From Westerdykella aurantiaca (taxonomy: Eukaryota > Ascomycota > Dothideomycetes > Pleosporales > Sporormiaceae), in assembly GCA_030412805.1 (NCBI GenBank), contig JASJFJ010000004.1, positions 2,480,001 to 2,544,000 on the forward strand: a stretch of DNA of 64,000 nucleotides, written 5' to 3'. Of this stretch, positions 32,331 through 46,385 are shown piece after piece. Positions within the stretch are counted from its first letter, which is position 1, and each line of letters begins with the position of its first letter. The notes beneath the pieces are model-generated. The model was not told the origin of the DNA and ran no database searches. It saw only the letters and a list, made by a program, of their open reading frames with translations. The translations under genes were made by a program, and so were the position numbers.

Positions 32331-32623
32331 TTGCAGGCCACGTCTTTGTCCTCCAAAGAGCGTGCTGGCCGCCCTGGCACGACATGAAACCCGCATTGAG
32401 TCCCCACGCATCCCGTTAGAGAAGCCGCCCGCCAGGGCTGCCGCCAATCCACCTGGCAACCGGTGCAACCTCAACTCTACAACCACACTCGCGTGCCATC
32501 CTCCCCCATTCTACCCTCCTGCTTCCACTACTGTGTACATCCAGTAGCCCGCAAATTTCGCCTCTTCCTCCCCGCCACCGCCGTCTTGAAGGGCCTTGTT
32601 TGCGGGGCCCCGCATCAACAACC

Positions 32624-35600
32624 ATGGACACACGCGACAGCAGCCACAAGTTCCTGTCCAAGAACCGCTGGCGCACAAAGTTCCTCAACCTCGACGAGCC
32701 TACCGCAAAGCAAAAACCAAACCAAGACGACGACGTCAACGATTTCCTCAAACCCTCCACCGACAAGGCCCAGGCCCACAAGCAGGCCGCCGCCGCCGCC
32801 TTTCTCGCCAACGCGAAGCCTCGGATAGACGTTGCAAGAGCCCAGCGATGGCCTGGCGCCAGCGACATCATAAACACCGTGGGCGCAAAGAGCCCGAGTG
32901 TCGGGGCCATGAAGACGGGCAAGAGGAACAAGGCCGTGAGCGTCAGCTTCGCCCGCACACAGCCAGATATCATCGGTGAAGGTGGGGACGAGTGCCAGGA
33001 ACCCTCCATTGAGGTTTCCAGGAGGAAATCCAACAGCCTCTCGCACGGAGACAGGCCCCAGGCCCAGACGCACCAGGATGACATGAACGTCGGCACCCAG
33101 ACATTCAATCCTACTACCAGCTTGAACCAGGACGCCGAGCGCAGGGGCATCGTTACCAGGACCCTCACTTCACATCACGAGTTATCACCCCCGCTCCAGA
33201 AGAAGATGGAAATGGGCCGCATCAACACTCACGCAACTCTGCCCCCGCCTCCTACACGAGGCCTGGGACCCATGGGTCTCGGTGAAAGGCCCAAGTCGCT
33301 GCAACGAGCCCCCACTGGCTTCGATGTTGCCCAAGACGGTGCAGCGGGGAGGGCGAGTCTGGATTCCACCCATTCCTACGATTCCGAGAACGTATCCCCG
33401 GTTGTCCCCATGAAAGTGCCTAACCTACCCCCAACCCTCGAAGAGGGTCATCAAGGCCAGCCGCGGCCCACGCAGCGAACCCCACCCGGATGGAGTGAGA
33501 ACAGCGCCTCTTCGGGCCAAGAGCCTCTTCCTCCACTGCCGCCACGTCTCCCGGAAATGGCCTTGAAAGAGGACGATTCCCCACTCGAGTCATTGCCTAA
33601 CAAGTATCTCCAGAGCGAACCAGCCGATCCCAGCTCTTACTCCGCAAGAGTGATCCACAAGATGCGAGCAGATGAGGGAAGGGCCTTACACGAGGCGGCT
33701 GCTCGGCATGCCGCAGACAAGTCCGCAGGAGACTCGGGTTCGGATTCCGACTCCTTCAAAGCAGCCTCCGTAAACTCAAGCACGTTCAACGTGGGCACCC
33801 CGCCTACTCAATTCAACATACCTCTCGCTGGCAAGACACCTCCGAGACTGCCGGCACGCGCTGCGCCTCATGCAGCTCCGTCACCACGGAGAGAATCGGA
33901 TGCAGAGTACAAAGCATATTCGGCTGGCCCCATTCGCGGTCCGTCCCCTGCCAGGAGACCCATGCCGTCCGATGTCTATCCTATCGACACCAATCCCCGA
34001 CCCGTTTCTCCGTCTTCTTCCCAATATACCGTACCTTCAGCAGCATCCCGAACGAGGCCCTCACCACCTCATCGCATTGATCCTACCTCTGCCACTGCCA
34101 CCAGCAGTGCGTCCGTTCTGCAAGCGCCAGCCCAATTCGAACGACGAGAGTACAAAGAACCGAAGAGTGAGGCTCCACCGGCACCCCCCGCGCACAGGCA
34201 CGTTCCCCACCAACAAGTAGCTCCTGTTAACGATGCGCGGCCGGATTCTAGACAGGAGTCGGAACGCGCGCATGCTCTTGGTCGCTCGGATACTAAGTCG
34301 CAAGGTGAAGTGGCTTTCGCCGACTTCTCAGAACGTGTCCAACACATGAAGGGCATTTTCGTGCTGACCGCACAACTCGCCGGTCCTCTAAACGACCACA
34401 CCCCAACGCAGTGGTTGCGGGTCGCTCTCTGGTGGTTCCTAAGGGGGCGGGCGGGCATGGAAACTTTGATTCGCAGTCGACCCAAAGGAGAAATCCAACA
34501 GGAACGACTGACGCAGCCTCACGTCGACCTGGCAAAGGCTTGGTGGATATTGACCGAGATCTTGCCCAACCACAGGGGTTTGAGGAAGTATGGCGATCAA
34601 CGCATGGAATCACAAGCAAGGCTTGCGCGGGATGCAGGAGACGCCGCTTCAGCGGACGTGTACGACGCATACGATAGCATTCTTCACACCCTGAAAATGC
34701 TCCTAGGGTCAATGAAGCGACATCAAAGTATGCCCCCAACTCAAGCTCTCATTCAAGGCCAGGATCAGTCCATCTGGGTCGACTACCCCAAGTTTGCGCC
34801 CGATGCGCAGAGTGTCCTGGCTGGGAACCCTTCGAAATCGGTCCTAGCAAACGGACCAGGGCAGCGGCAACCCAATCCCGCCACCATCATGCCGTTAGGA
34901 GATACCAAGTCGGACTTCTGCTATTTCCGCATGTTTGCCAATGTGTCTTTGTCCACCGACGACCCCAATACCGACCGCATACCGCTACCGGCGGTTATTT
35001 CCGTGCTCCGCCCCAAAGACGACTACAGAATTAAACTCACCATATGCAGCCAATCGGAACTAATCAACATCGTGGTAGGACCCAATCCGGATCTGGGTCC
35101 CACGTGGAGAGACGTGGCTTGGAGATCCAAGAGCCGCGGGTTGACCATTCCACTGCGGCACAACTTCAGTCTCCTGATCGATCTCAATGAGCAGGATTTT
35201 CGCGGCCTGTGGTCGATCGTCGACCACACGAACCGGGTGGAGAGCAATCTACGAGAGCATACTAACGAAAGGTTGCAAGCTACACTGTACCTTCGTGATG
35301 TGATCTATGCCGACTCCTCAAATCCGTCAGCGTTCCCGACTGGGCGGGTACCTGGCTGCAAGCTGCTGGTGTTCCGCAAGTTCGAACGTAGCAGCGAGGG
35401 TACAGGCAAGAGGAAACTGCACAGGGGGTATAGGCTGGTTGTCGTCACCGGTACGAATGTCCGCACTTTGAGTTGTGTGGATCACGAGATGGGAAGCAAC
35501 CAGGAGCCGATGAATTTCGAATACACCAAGGACCCCGCCGACAACGCATCTGGAATGACACTCCGATTCAAGGAAGAGACCGCAGATAAGAGACGGAAGC

Positions 35601-36812
35601 TCTGTACGTTGAACATGATCTTCAACGACCCGAAAGAGAGAAACCAACTATTTGGCACGTTCACCTCCATGAACCAAGGCGAGGACGAGGCAGTCTTCGC
35701 ACAGGTCCCTCTGAAAGGCTTCAGCATCGAGAGTGCCGATCCGGCTGAAGGTTTCAGCCAGAGTGGTCGCGATGTCCTCAAGAGATTGAAATGGATCGAA
35801 GCCAAGGCGCTCAACCAAGATCCAGAGGCTGCCGGCTTGGAGTCCGCGCCCACCGTCATGAGCGAGAGTCTGAGGATCGTATGTCGACATAGTGCTGGAG
35901 TCATCTCCGACCGGATGAACCTAGGTGGGCAGACATGTTTCATCGTCCGGATAGCAACCGCTGACTCATTGTTTCAGGGCCAGGCGAACTGCTGGTTCGC
36001 CTTCCCATCGATGGCTCCCCTGAGCTGAGCCTTCTCCGCAATCCGCAACACGATATGTCGGTCGCCATCGATCCTTCCCATACCGACAAAGACGTACCGG
36101 ATGCGCTGGCTGACCTTCTGAGAACTCTAACGAATGCATCCACGATACGGAGACTTACTTTCAACTCCTTCAGCGATCTCCACGCTTTCCAATTAGCCGT
36201 CACAGGCTTCCATGTCCAATTTGATGGGTAAGATGATGATGGCTCTTCCATCTGTATGCTGCTCGATGCTAATCCATGTAGCATCGCCTCCACATTTTCG
36301 GTCTCCCGCCGCCGTATGGTCGTCCCCATCTACAAGCAATGGACTGCAAACACCATCCGCATCCAGGTTGTCGTCCAAGACAACATCGTTCAACTGCTTG
36401 CCTTCTTTGAAGACTTCTCCCACGCCGACGCCATGAACTTCCAACTCAAATCGATGGACGTCTTCGAGAAAACGGAAAAGGGCGGCAAAGCTTGCGTGCG
36501 GCTCGTCGACGCCAAGTTCGCTCTGCCTGTCGAGGAGAGGCGGGGTGAAGGCAAGATGGGCAAGGAAGAAGGCAGGATCAGTGGATGGGCGGGAATGAAG
36601 AGAAGGTTTGTTTGTCTGGATCAGATTGAGTATCCAGGTGAACATGATGATATTTTGATCGCCTTCGACAGCGTGGAGAGTAAGTCCAGCAAGTCGTGAA
36701 ATGGACCGTGAGCCAGATTGCTAATGTATGTGTAGCGCGAGATCGGTTCGCGGAGGCTCTCCCTGCGGCTACGCAGGTGGGACGCAAGTTCACTGTTCGC
36801 AGGAAGATTTGA
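32624..36812 (+). CDS. large conserved fungal protein of unknown function, 1341 aa
   Basis: Four exons, 32624-35924, 35978-36227, 36282-36679 and 36736-36812, with introns of 53, 54 and 56 bp; the joined frame is 4026 nt. Residues 1 to about 565 are low complexity (Pro/Ser/Arg-rich, with an Ala run encoded by GCCGCC units) and probably disordered. From about 570 the protein is compact: FSERVQHMKGIFVLTAQLAG, PTQWLRVALWWFLRGRAGME, AKAWWILTEILPNHRGLRKY, DFCYFRMFANVSLS, WRDVAWRSKSRGLTIPLRHN and, near the end, IAFDSVETRDRFAEALPAA. I believe this arrangement recurs across Pezizomycotina as one uncharacterised orthologue group. No enzyme motif, signal peptide or membrane span is visible. The ATG at 32624 opens MDTRDSSHKFLSKNRWR. 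Confidence 0.82.
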
Positions 36813-38275
36813 GGTGGTTTCTTGCCGTCTCCGCCTAATCTTACAAAACCTACCATTGACTGGATCCTCCATCCCAGAGGGGGAGGCTCGCAGGCTTGGA
36901 GTCTTCTTCTCTTCTTCAAATTCGGAAATTACCATGGCCGGTCCCCATTCCATGATTGCTCGCTTCTGCTTGAATTGCAGGCGAGAAGGCGTCATGCGTA
37001 CAGCATGTCCCTGAGCATTCCTTATTTCCTTATCCGTTTACCCCATGGCGATCATCGCAGGGCGCGGCCTCCATCCCCAGCATTTTTGCTTCTATAACTT
37101 TGATTCATCGAGCGCCTGGTGGCTGCTCTACTGCGACCGCGAGTCGTGTTAGTCTCTCTACCTTTGTTTCTCTTACCTCGTTATCTCCTTTCTGTTTTCT
37201 TTTGTTATCTGGTATTGGGCTCTGCATAGCATGCGACTGTTGCTTATTGGGCTTGAGGTTGGATTTGCCCCCTTTTTGGGCTAGGTGCCCAGATTTTTGG
37301 GCACTGAATGGATGATACCAAGTGAAGGGATAGCGACTGCGATCCGAGCAGCGGAAGTATTTCTTTGACATGTGTGGTGGCGGTTGAATCTAGGCGCTTA
37401 TACAGGCGTAGCATGTGCGATGCGGTAGCGACTGCATTCACAACCTGAAGGTTCTCTAAAGAGCCAGTATCAATTCCAACTTCGCGTGAAGCATGAGCGA
37501 ACATATTCTCCCTTCCCGCTCGGGGATTATATATGCAAGATACATGCTCGTTGCAGTAGACCATCTATACATATAGGCGCTACATCTTTCTAATTCACTA
37601 GTTTCATCCCTGACAAAGTCCCATAGTGACGCATTATACTGTCGACACATACACTTACGGAACTCTCAAGGGGGCAACGCAAAGAAATTCCCCAACCTAG
37701 CCCTTCTGCGTCGCCCAGGCGGCTATTCGTTGGGTCTTGCTGGCGGTGACATCGGTTCTGTACCAGGAAATAGGTGATGTGGCACCATTTCGCGACATGG
37801 GACTCTCGACATCGATCCTGCAGAACCGATTGTAGACTTACCACAGTCAACCTTCAATCGGATGGAGGGATTGGTAGCCATGTACGTTAGATGCTTCTGG
37901 AACTATGCACACATCAGCCAACATTGTCGCTGCCGATGGCTCCCAGTTTGTGCCACGTCGCATTTTCCGCTCCGTCATATGTTGTCTTGTGTTTTCTAAT
38001 TGAAATCAGGTGTCACTATTATTACCTTTGTATTTGCTGCACTTTACTATCATTCTCGTATTATATTGAACGATAAATGGTAACTCTATACAATTCCCAG
38101 CGCGCAGGCTTTGTACATTTGCTCGTAGTACGAAAGGAAGGTTCAATGTTGGTGTCTGCAACGAACATATTCACTATTACGCGATATTTGCAAAGCCCGG
38201 TGTTTTTATTATTATTGCTAATAGCCGTCTCCTAGTAAACTTCAATTCGAACTTCTAGTTGTGCACATGTCTACT
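36813..38275. other. gene-free region leading into the transposon nest
   Basis: No convincing gene. Base composition falls from ordinary to AT-rich between about 37850 and 38275, where the Copia element begins. ATT trinucleotide patches occur near 38206-38220. Confidence 0.45.
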
Positions 38276-38280
38276 GTCTA

Positions 38281-38508
38281 TGTAAGACTGTAGAAGACAG
38301 GCTATGAAGGCTGCATTAATCTACTAAAGTTGGTACATAAGGTAGCCTTTATAGTTGTCTCTCAGCTTCTAGGTGCCTAATTCTTGTACTTGCTTTTTCT
38401 ACCTTAAACGTCGGCACTACAGTATCTACCGGCCTCCTCTACATCCGTTGGCTTCTCTGTATCTGTCCCAGGTCTGCTCCCTTTGTAGCTGCTTAACCAA
38501 GGCTAACA
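38281..38508 (-). repeat. Copia LTR, left (3' LTR of the element)
   Basis: Begins TGTAAGACTG and ends GGCTAACA. It matches the right LTR along its full 228 bp, with differences mainly C/T and G/A. Confidence 0.93.
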
Positions 38509-39512
38509 CACCCCCTTAATGCGCAGGGTACCAAGCATTAATTACAGAGTACCTTAGTAGACAGCCCTTTGTCTTTTTGTAATAGCCTGTAAATAAGATG
38601 CCTTACATCTTCTAGCCTAAGTTGCCTTAGGAACATCTTATGCTTCTGTTTTAGCAAGCACTTTGTAAGGCTATTAGCGGGCATTATATTTGTAGGCATT
38701 TATTCTACTTTAACGCAGCTATATACTACCTCCTGCCTTAGCTAGCAGAAGTAGATGTCTACATGCTTTAGCTTTGTCTAAAGCCTTTCTTTAGCAGCAG
38801 TAACTGCTTGTACAGTCTGCTAGTTGTTACAAAACAGCAACACCTCTGTATCTAGATTAAAGTAGATATTCTAGAAAAACCTGTTCTACTATTGCTATTT
38901 GCTAGCTATTGCTAAGAGTAATATTAGCTCTGCTTTAGTAGTTAATTTAGTAACGCATTTCTATAGTGTAGCCTTCTATTTAATAGGCATGCTATAACAC
39001 ATAAACAAGTATTTCTGCAAGCTCCTCCTAGTAGACAGATTATTAGCAAATGCAGCATCTAATGCTCTAACAAAGGGCACATTAATTAGGTTGCCTAAAA
39101 GGAGATTATCTTTTAATGTATTCTACTCTTTATGTTAGTTAACGTCTCTAGAGCAGGTAAGAGCTCTATACTTGTTGTACGCTAGGTACTGCTATACGCG
39201 TTCTAGAGTCTTTAGGTGCTTTGTCCCTAGGTTAATAAAGTGTTAAGATAAGATAGAATGCGCTCTAGCAACATCTACTCTTGTACAGCAGGCTGCAAAG
39301 GCTAGGTTTCCTGTAAGCTTGTTATATCGCCGTGTTCTAGCTATATCTAGCTCTTCCTAGCTTGCTTTAAGCATGTTGTTGCTTATTAGCGCTCTAGAGT
39401 CTCTTTCTAGTGTATAGATGTTGTATCTAGCTACTACCTTGTTAATAAAGGAATTCTAGAGTAGCTATAGCTTCTTTGCCTGTTAATCTCTAATTACCTA
39501 GATGCCTAGAAA

Positions 39513-39704
39513 CTACCTAATCTTTTCTATTAATCTAATATCGAACTTACTTATAAAAAGCTTTTTAAAGCTTTTTTTGCAGTATAGCTTTAATAGATAT
39601 ACAAGAACAACAATGTTGTTAACATAGAAAAAGACAATTAGATTAGAGCTACTAAATATACAAGGCACTCCTTTTACTAGTCTTAAGCTAAGCTTATTAA
39701 GCAC
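39513..39704 (-). pseudogene. Copia reverse transcriptase fragment
   Basis: The longest open stretch left in the Copia pol relic, 63 codons. LIVFFYVNNIVVLVYLLKLY followed by FKKLFISKFDIR corresponds to the catalytic YVDD block and the following SKFEM-like helix of Copia reverse transcriptases. Both catalytic Asp codons read Asn, as expected from G-to-A changes. Non-functional. Confidence 0.85.
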
Positions 39705-40124
39705 CTTTGTAAGTGTAACATACTATAGCTTTAGTGCTTCTTTTAAGCTATATAGAGCGCGACGTAGCTCTAGTAGTCTACTTCTATAGCTTTGTAGAAC
39801 TTGTATATATACAAGTTAATCTATTTCTACGTTAAAAAAGGCATTAGTTACATTGTATTAGTATGCTGTTAAGTTAAACGCAGTAGCAAAAGCTATTAAG
39901 AATTAAAACACTTTAAGAGCTAGTGTAGCTGCGTACGTGTCTAACTAATTAAGCTGTAAATCTCTTCTTACTACAAAACAAGCCTTGTATTTAGTTAAGT
40001 AGCTGTTTTTGTTAAACTTGTAGGTAAACACCTATTTAAGCAGCAAGATCTTAGCTTCTACGTCTTTAGCTGTTACTAACGTTTTTTTAAACACTTCTTT
40101 CTACTAGCACGCGTTGTACTTAAC

Positions 40125-40585
40125 TGTAAAGGTCTAATAGATAATAGTATGTTCTCTATAGATCTTAGTTAGTTTTTAGAAATAAGCAATAGAGTTCTAT
40201 GCACAGGTAGTTAATATTAAAACAGTAAGTAGAATTCTTCTAAAAAGGATATTGTGTATTAAAAACTAAGTGTACTATAAAAAGTACTAATTTAGGTTAA
40301 ATACAATGTGCTATAAAAGCCTATCGTCTTTCTCTATATACGTAGGTAATCGCTCTAATTACTACAATTACAATAATTAATACATAAGTGCCTAGGTATG
40401 TTTGCTTAAAGCTAAGTAATCTATCTTTATCTAATTACTGCGCTTACTGTAATTACTGTAATTACTCTTGCTTGTTACGTAATCCTTACAGCGTAGTTGT
40501 GTTGTCTTTGTTTTCTTGTATAACTTTTATTAGTAGTCTATAAATGCTGTAACTGCGCCTAGTTCTAGTGCTGCTATTTATAATA
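40125..40585 (-). repeat. Gypsy LTR, left (3' LTR of the element)
   Basis: Begins TGTAAAGGTCTAATAG and ends at TTTATAATA. It is 461 bp, the same length as its partner, and preceded by TTAAC. Confidence 0.93.
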
Positions 40586-43500
40586 CTACCTTTCTTTTTA
40601 CTAGAATCTGTCTTTAGATTACCTAACTTAGCTCTATTTTAGTTATAACTCTAGCTATAGTACAAAAGCAAGTAGAGTAAGCAAGATGTTATCTAACTTT
40701 TCTTTCTATTGCTTTTGCCTTGCTATAGAGATTCTACAGGCAAACATTTTTTCTAAAATTTCTTGCAATTAGTGCTTTAAAATTAGTTGTCCTTGCTTTA
40801 TTATGCCTAACTCTAGTTTGCGTTGCGCAGAGTGTACGCGCTTAGGTTATTGTTGCGTTAATTTGTTCTAGAAGTCCTTAGACAAGACCTGCAAGAAATA
40901 TTAACAAAAAGTTAAAGCTAATAAAAAGTTATTAGCTAAAGTAATTTTGCGCCTATTGCAAAATAAGAAGATTTTAAAGCAAGCAGAGAATTAAGCAAAG
41001 CAAAAGGCTCTTTGCCTTGCTGCTAAGCTTTGTAAGTCTAGCAAAGAAGTAGATGCCTAGATAGTGTCTATTCCTTCTAATTGTCCTGCTACTTTAATAG
41101 GTGTTGCCTTTTCTCTTGCAATATAGAAGACGTTAGGTTTACTAGATTTGTACGTTGCAACTAAAGAGTCTGCGTTAGCCTTTGCTAGTTCTTTATAAGG
41201 TTAAAACCTTGTTTTGTTAAGTTTGTTCTCTCTTTTCTTTAGTTTTCTTTATTCTATGTAAGAATAAATATAGTGTCTTTTGTAGTATTTTTTAAGCAGT
41301 TGCTAACAGTTAGTTAGGTTAGCTTTAGGTTTCTAAGTGTTTTTAGATTCTAGGTAGCCTTTCTATTTTACTAGCTATTTCTAATAAAAGTTGTTGTTTT
41401 AGAAGTCTTTCTACCTAAATTCTTAGTATTTCTAGAAGTCTTTAACTTTAAATTTGTTGTCTTCTTCTAGTTTATAATAAAATGTTTTTTGTAATAGCGT
41501 TGCTAGGTTAGCTAGTTCTAATTGTAATATATAGAACCTTAGGTAGATCTTTGTATCTAGTAGTAGGTTAAGTGTATAGTTAACTAGTTCTATCTAATTA
41601 AAAATTAAAAACAGTCTAACTTTAATGTTGTTAAGTCCTTTGCTTAGTTTTTTAGTGCGCTAGTTGCTTGTAAGTAGGTAGACTTTATCTTCTTTCTTTA
41701 GCTAAGGTGCTGTTTTTTGTTTCTTGTTTGCATAGAAAATACTTTAGCGTTGTGCCTGTTTAAGTCTCTTGCTTATTTCTTTGTATGTTTTCTTTAATTC
41801 TTCTACTATTGTAGTAGCAGCTTCTACTTTTAGTCTAGGTAATGTTCTTTTAAAAAAATGTAGGTGCTTTCTATAGTTAGCATAGAACAGTGTTTTACCT
41901 ATTAATTCTAACAGTTTGTTGTTGTATAAAAGTTGTGCTATAGGCAGTAGTAAAACCTAATTGTTTTGTTTCTAGTTGCTATAGATTTGTAGATACGTTT
42001 TTAATGTTCTGTTTGTTTTTTCTATTTGTCTGTCTGTCTATAGATAGTACGCTGTTAACAATTTTCTTTTTGTTTCAATTGCTGCAAGTAGTATAGTCTA
42101 ATAATTCGAGGTAAACAGCTTGTTTCTATTGCTAATAATTAACTTTAGGATGCTATAGTATCTAATTAGTCGATCTAGAATTAGATATCTAAGTTAAGCG
42201 GCAGTATAGTCGCTTCTAAATAGTATTATTTCAGCGTATTTAGTAAATTAGCACACGATTACTAGAATTGCATTGTAACTAATTTCTATAGCAGGATTCT
42301 TTAAAGCAGGTAGCTCTATAATAAAATCTATTAAAATATTAGTCTAAAGTTTTTCTAGTAATTTAAAAGCTTGCATTTCTCTATATAGTACGTAAGTACT
42401 GTGCTTATTTCTTTAGCAATTAGCATACTTTTTAATAAATTTAGCAACTTTTTTTTTTATCTTGTTAAAGTTGTAGTTTCTTTGAATAAGTTCTATTGTT
42501 TGTATAATTCTAGGGTAGCTATGTACTAGGTTATTATAGTGTTGTTGTATAATTTGTTTTTGTAATTTTTCTAGTACTTTAGCAGTAATAGATAGAATAG
42601 CATTGACTGTTTTTGCTAGTCCTAATAATCTATCTTTGTTAGTCTGTAGTATTGCAGCGTTAGTAATTTCCTTTGTGCCTGCGATGTCTAGTCGTTGGCT
42701 AAGAGCGTTGGCTCTTCTATTGTCCTTTTCTAGCGTGTATACAATCTTAAACTTGTATTAACCTAGGAGTTCTAACTATTGTACCTATTGTTAATTAAGT
42801 TGTTTTGTAGTTGTAAAGCTAGTTAGGTTCTTGTAGTCTATAAAGATTGTAAAGTCTAAGCAGCCTTCTGTGTATATCCTCTAGTGTTGTAATGCTGCAA
42901 CGATAGCAAGTAGTTTTTTGTTGTATACGTTGTATTGTTCTTTAGGTTCTATAAGCTTCTTTAAGTAGTATGCAATTAGGTGCTATTTCCTGTCGCGTTC
43001 TTGTAGTACTGTTGCTCTAATAGCAAGGTCTAATGCGTCTATTTTAAATTGTAGTAGTTCTCTACTTCTAAAGGATACTAGAACTAGTAGTTTAGTGCTT
43101 GCTTGCTTAAGCTCTTTAAATACTCTTTTCTAGTCTAAGTTCTACTTCTATAGCATATCTTTCTTAGTAAGCTTAGTAAGAAGTATTGCCTTTTAAGAAA
43201 AGTTTTTAATAAATTGCTAGTTAAAGTTAATAAATTCTATAAAGGATTGTACGTCCTTAACGTTCTTAGAATCTAGCTAGTTTTTTACAACTTAGATTTT
43301 CTTTAGGCTTATTTTAATCCTGTAGACACCTACAATGTATTCTAGAAATTTAACTTTCTGTTTGTAGAATTCGCACTTTTTAGGTTTAATCTATAGATTA
43401 GCATTCTTAAAGCATGTAAGTACAGTCTTTACGTGCTTAATATGCTTTTTAAAAGTGTTAGAGTATACTAGAATGTTGTTAAAGTATACAAAGACGAACT

Positions 43501-46385
43501 TATCTAGGTATAGTCTAAGTATATTGTTAACTAGTTGTTAGAACGTAGCTAAAGCATTAGTAAGTTCTATTAGCATTACCTAAAACTTATAGTGTCTATA
43601 TCTTGTTTAAAACGCAGTCTTCTATTCTTTTCTTTTTTTTATGCGTACAAGGTAGTATCTATCTTGTAGATCTATCGCAGTAAAGTATTTCGCGTTGCTT
43701 AATTAATTCTATAATTCTGCAATGTTTAGTAGTAGGTATTAATCTTTAATTGTAATGTTGTTAAGCTTCCTATAATCTACACAAAGCTGTAGGCTTCTAT
43801 CTTTCTTTTATGCAAAGAGAATAGGTACTCTTGCTAGTAATTTTAATTTGCGTATATATTCTTTCCTTAGGCTTTTTTTAAAGAACTTTTGTGTTTCTTT
43901 AAGTTTTTTTTTAGATGTTGCGTATAGTAGGCTAAAAAGTAGTTTTTTTCTTTTCTAGAGCTTAATTTTATAATTCTAGAGTTAATGCTTAAGTAGTGTA
44001 GCTATACTTATCTCTTTCTAAAAAAGTTCTACAAACTCTTAGTATTCTTTAGAGATAGCTAGAGGTGCGCAAGTCTCTAATACTCTAGTGTTAGCGTTCT
44101 TGTTCTAGGTATTTTGTTGTTCTTTTGCTAGATAACCTAATGCCCTGTTAGTATCTACTAAGTTAACTACTCTCTCTAGGTGCGTCTTGTTTAAAGTAAT
44201 ATACTCTATTATTATCTTCTTATCTGCTATTAAACGCTGTTAATACGCAGGCTTTAAACTACAGGCGCAGTTGCAGTTTGCAAACAAAAGCTTTTGTGTT
44301 TTCTAATTTATCTGCAGATTGTGCTTTTGTAACTATAGAAGTTCTAGTATAACGTTTTAGGCAGCTAATCTAGTAATATTAAGAATAATTTCTTTCTAGT
44401 AGTTTTAGACGCGTAGTGTAGCTTAGACTTCTTTTTAAACAATAAAGATTAGCTCTTTGTTAACAGCGTGTAACAAGTATAGTTGCTATTAGTTTTAGAG
44501 TTAGAGTCTAGCTTTCTTTGCTACTTCTTTAGATATAAATTCTACTATTAATTCTAAGTCTATTAGTGCGCTTATCTATATTCTATTTACTGTAATAGGT
44601 AGTTTGTAGAGTCCTGTAGAGTTAATAGCGTTGTAGCTTTTAAGTTAACTCTAGAAGCTAAGCGTTCTTCTAAAAAAGACTTTAGCTAAGCAAACCTATT
44701 GCTCTCTTTTTCTTTCTAATGTAGTGTGCAGTTAGAGTTTAGGCACGTTTGCTAATTCTCTTAGTTATACATCTAATTGCAGAGTGTCTTTATCTAGATA
44801 ATATCTTGCTTATTGTATTCTAGAAAGTATAATACTAGTTGTTTGTTCTATAGGTGTTTGCTGCAGATATTGTTAGAGCAGTTTATCTAGAAAAGTTTGC
44901 AAAACTGTTTTCTCTTAGAAAACTATTCTAAACTTTCCTTCTCTAACCTATACGTAGCGTATACGTTGTAGAAGCAAACAGTTTAAAAGAGTAATCTATG
45001 CTTAGAATTGTAGTAGTTCTAATTGTATAGGTAGTATATTAGCTAGAGTTAATCTTTAGGCTTTCTTTGTAGCTATTGCTCTTTACACTAGTTAATTTAA
45101 CGTTGTTTAGCTTGTTTTTGTATATTCTATTCTTAAGTTTCCTTCTAGGTTTGTAATTAGAGGTTCTGTTTCTGCACAAGGTTATACTAGTTGCGTTTAT
45201 TGTTAATTTCTCCTTGTAGTAGGTGTTAGATAGCTATAGCTAATAGTTTCTTGTACCTTCTAAAGTAGAATTAAACTTTAGCAGGTATAGAGTATAGTGT
45301 AACAGGCTGCTTATTTTCTAGTGTTTTTTGTCTAGTAGTATTTTCTTTAGCATTTTCTAATAAAGAAGTGTTAGTATTTTTACTTTCTACGTACTAGAGT
45401 ATGCTGTTTTTAGCTAGTTTCTACAGTTAGTTAGGTATAACTGTCTATTTAGGCTTGCTATCTTGTCTAATAGTAGCGTTTTTCTAGTTAAGTATAATAA
45501 GAGTATTTAGCTGTTAAATAACCTTGTTCTTAGATTAACAGTTCTATGCAATGTAGCCTAGCTTGCTACAGCTGTAGCACGTTATTAGGCTTTTGCTTTT
45601 TCTATCTTTTTTTATTATAGAGTTCTTGCTTTTAAAGGCTGCGTTAAGGTGCATTAGTTCTAGTCTTGTTAAAGTGTAGTATTCTAAAATATAGGGTTGT
45701 AGTAGCATGCGTTGTTGTCTAGAATTAGAGTAGAAGGAACGTTAAGTGCCTTAGTTATTAAGTAGGTAACGTCCGTTGTTTATTTCTATAGCTAATTTGT
45801 AGAAGTTGTTGTTAACTTAAATAGATTTGTTAATTAACTTGTTAAAAGTATCTATAGTAGATCTGCTTTGCATAAGTTCTACTTTAATAGTGTTTTTAAA
45901 ACTTTGTTAGTACATTTTTATAAAGGCTTTGTTGTTTTATCTAGTCTCTATAGAGTACTACTAAAATTTGTTAGCGTAGTTAGTAGTAGACTTAGCTTAA
46001 CAAAGCTTCTAGATTTTTTGTTTAGCTAGAGAAGTCTTGTTAGCAACTAAAAAGGTTTGTTAAAGCTTTTCTTTAAAGATAGAGTAGTTGTTAAACATGC
46101 AAGTAATAGCGTTTTTGTTGTTGTTGTTGTCTATGTATTTAATTAAATAGAGTTAAACCTATTTGCTAGCTTGTCTACGCATGTAGAAAGCAACTAAGGA
46201 AGCTTAGTTATTATTGTTAATGTTGTCTTTTTAAAACTTAAAAAAGAAGTTAAACTAGAAAAGCTAGTTTTTAAGCTTGTTGTAGTTTCTATAGTAGAGA
46301 TTAAGTTTAGCAACTTTGTTGCTTCTTCTTTAGGTCTAGGCTAGAGTGTGCATAGAAGTGTTGCTTATTTTAAAAGTATTTAAAG
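40586..46385 (-). pseudogene. Gypsy gag-pol relic
   Basis: Internal 5.8 kb of the Gypsy element. On the minus strand, CYSCSKLGYIA near 45543-45585 is a gag zinc knuckle (CxxCxxxGH) with its His read as Tyr and the last Cys lost. KFVFVYFNNILVYSN near 43455-43510 is the reverse-transcriptase YxDD block with both Asp codons read as Asn. No frame longer than about 60 codons survives, so the element cannot encode its own proteins. Confidence 0.88.

Larger units (their letters stand above)
30658..32623. other. 2-kb divergent upstream region
   Basis: Shared upstream region of the 1046-aa (minus) and 1341-aa (plus) genes. It holds the 7-bp tandem array (30874-30931), a 9-bp inverted pair GGTTCCAAG / CTTGGAACC around 31288-31331, a duplicated CCAAACCAGCTAGC unit (about 31712-31750), and a strong CT-rich tract (32195-32330) just before the plus-strand gene. 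No gene recognised. Confidence 0.5.
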
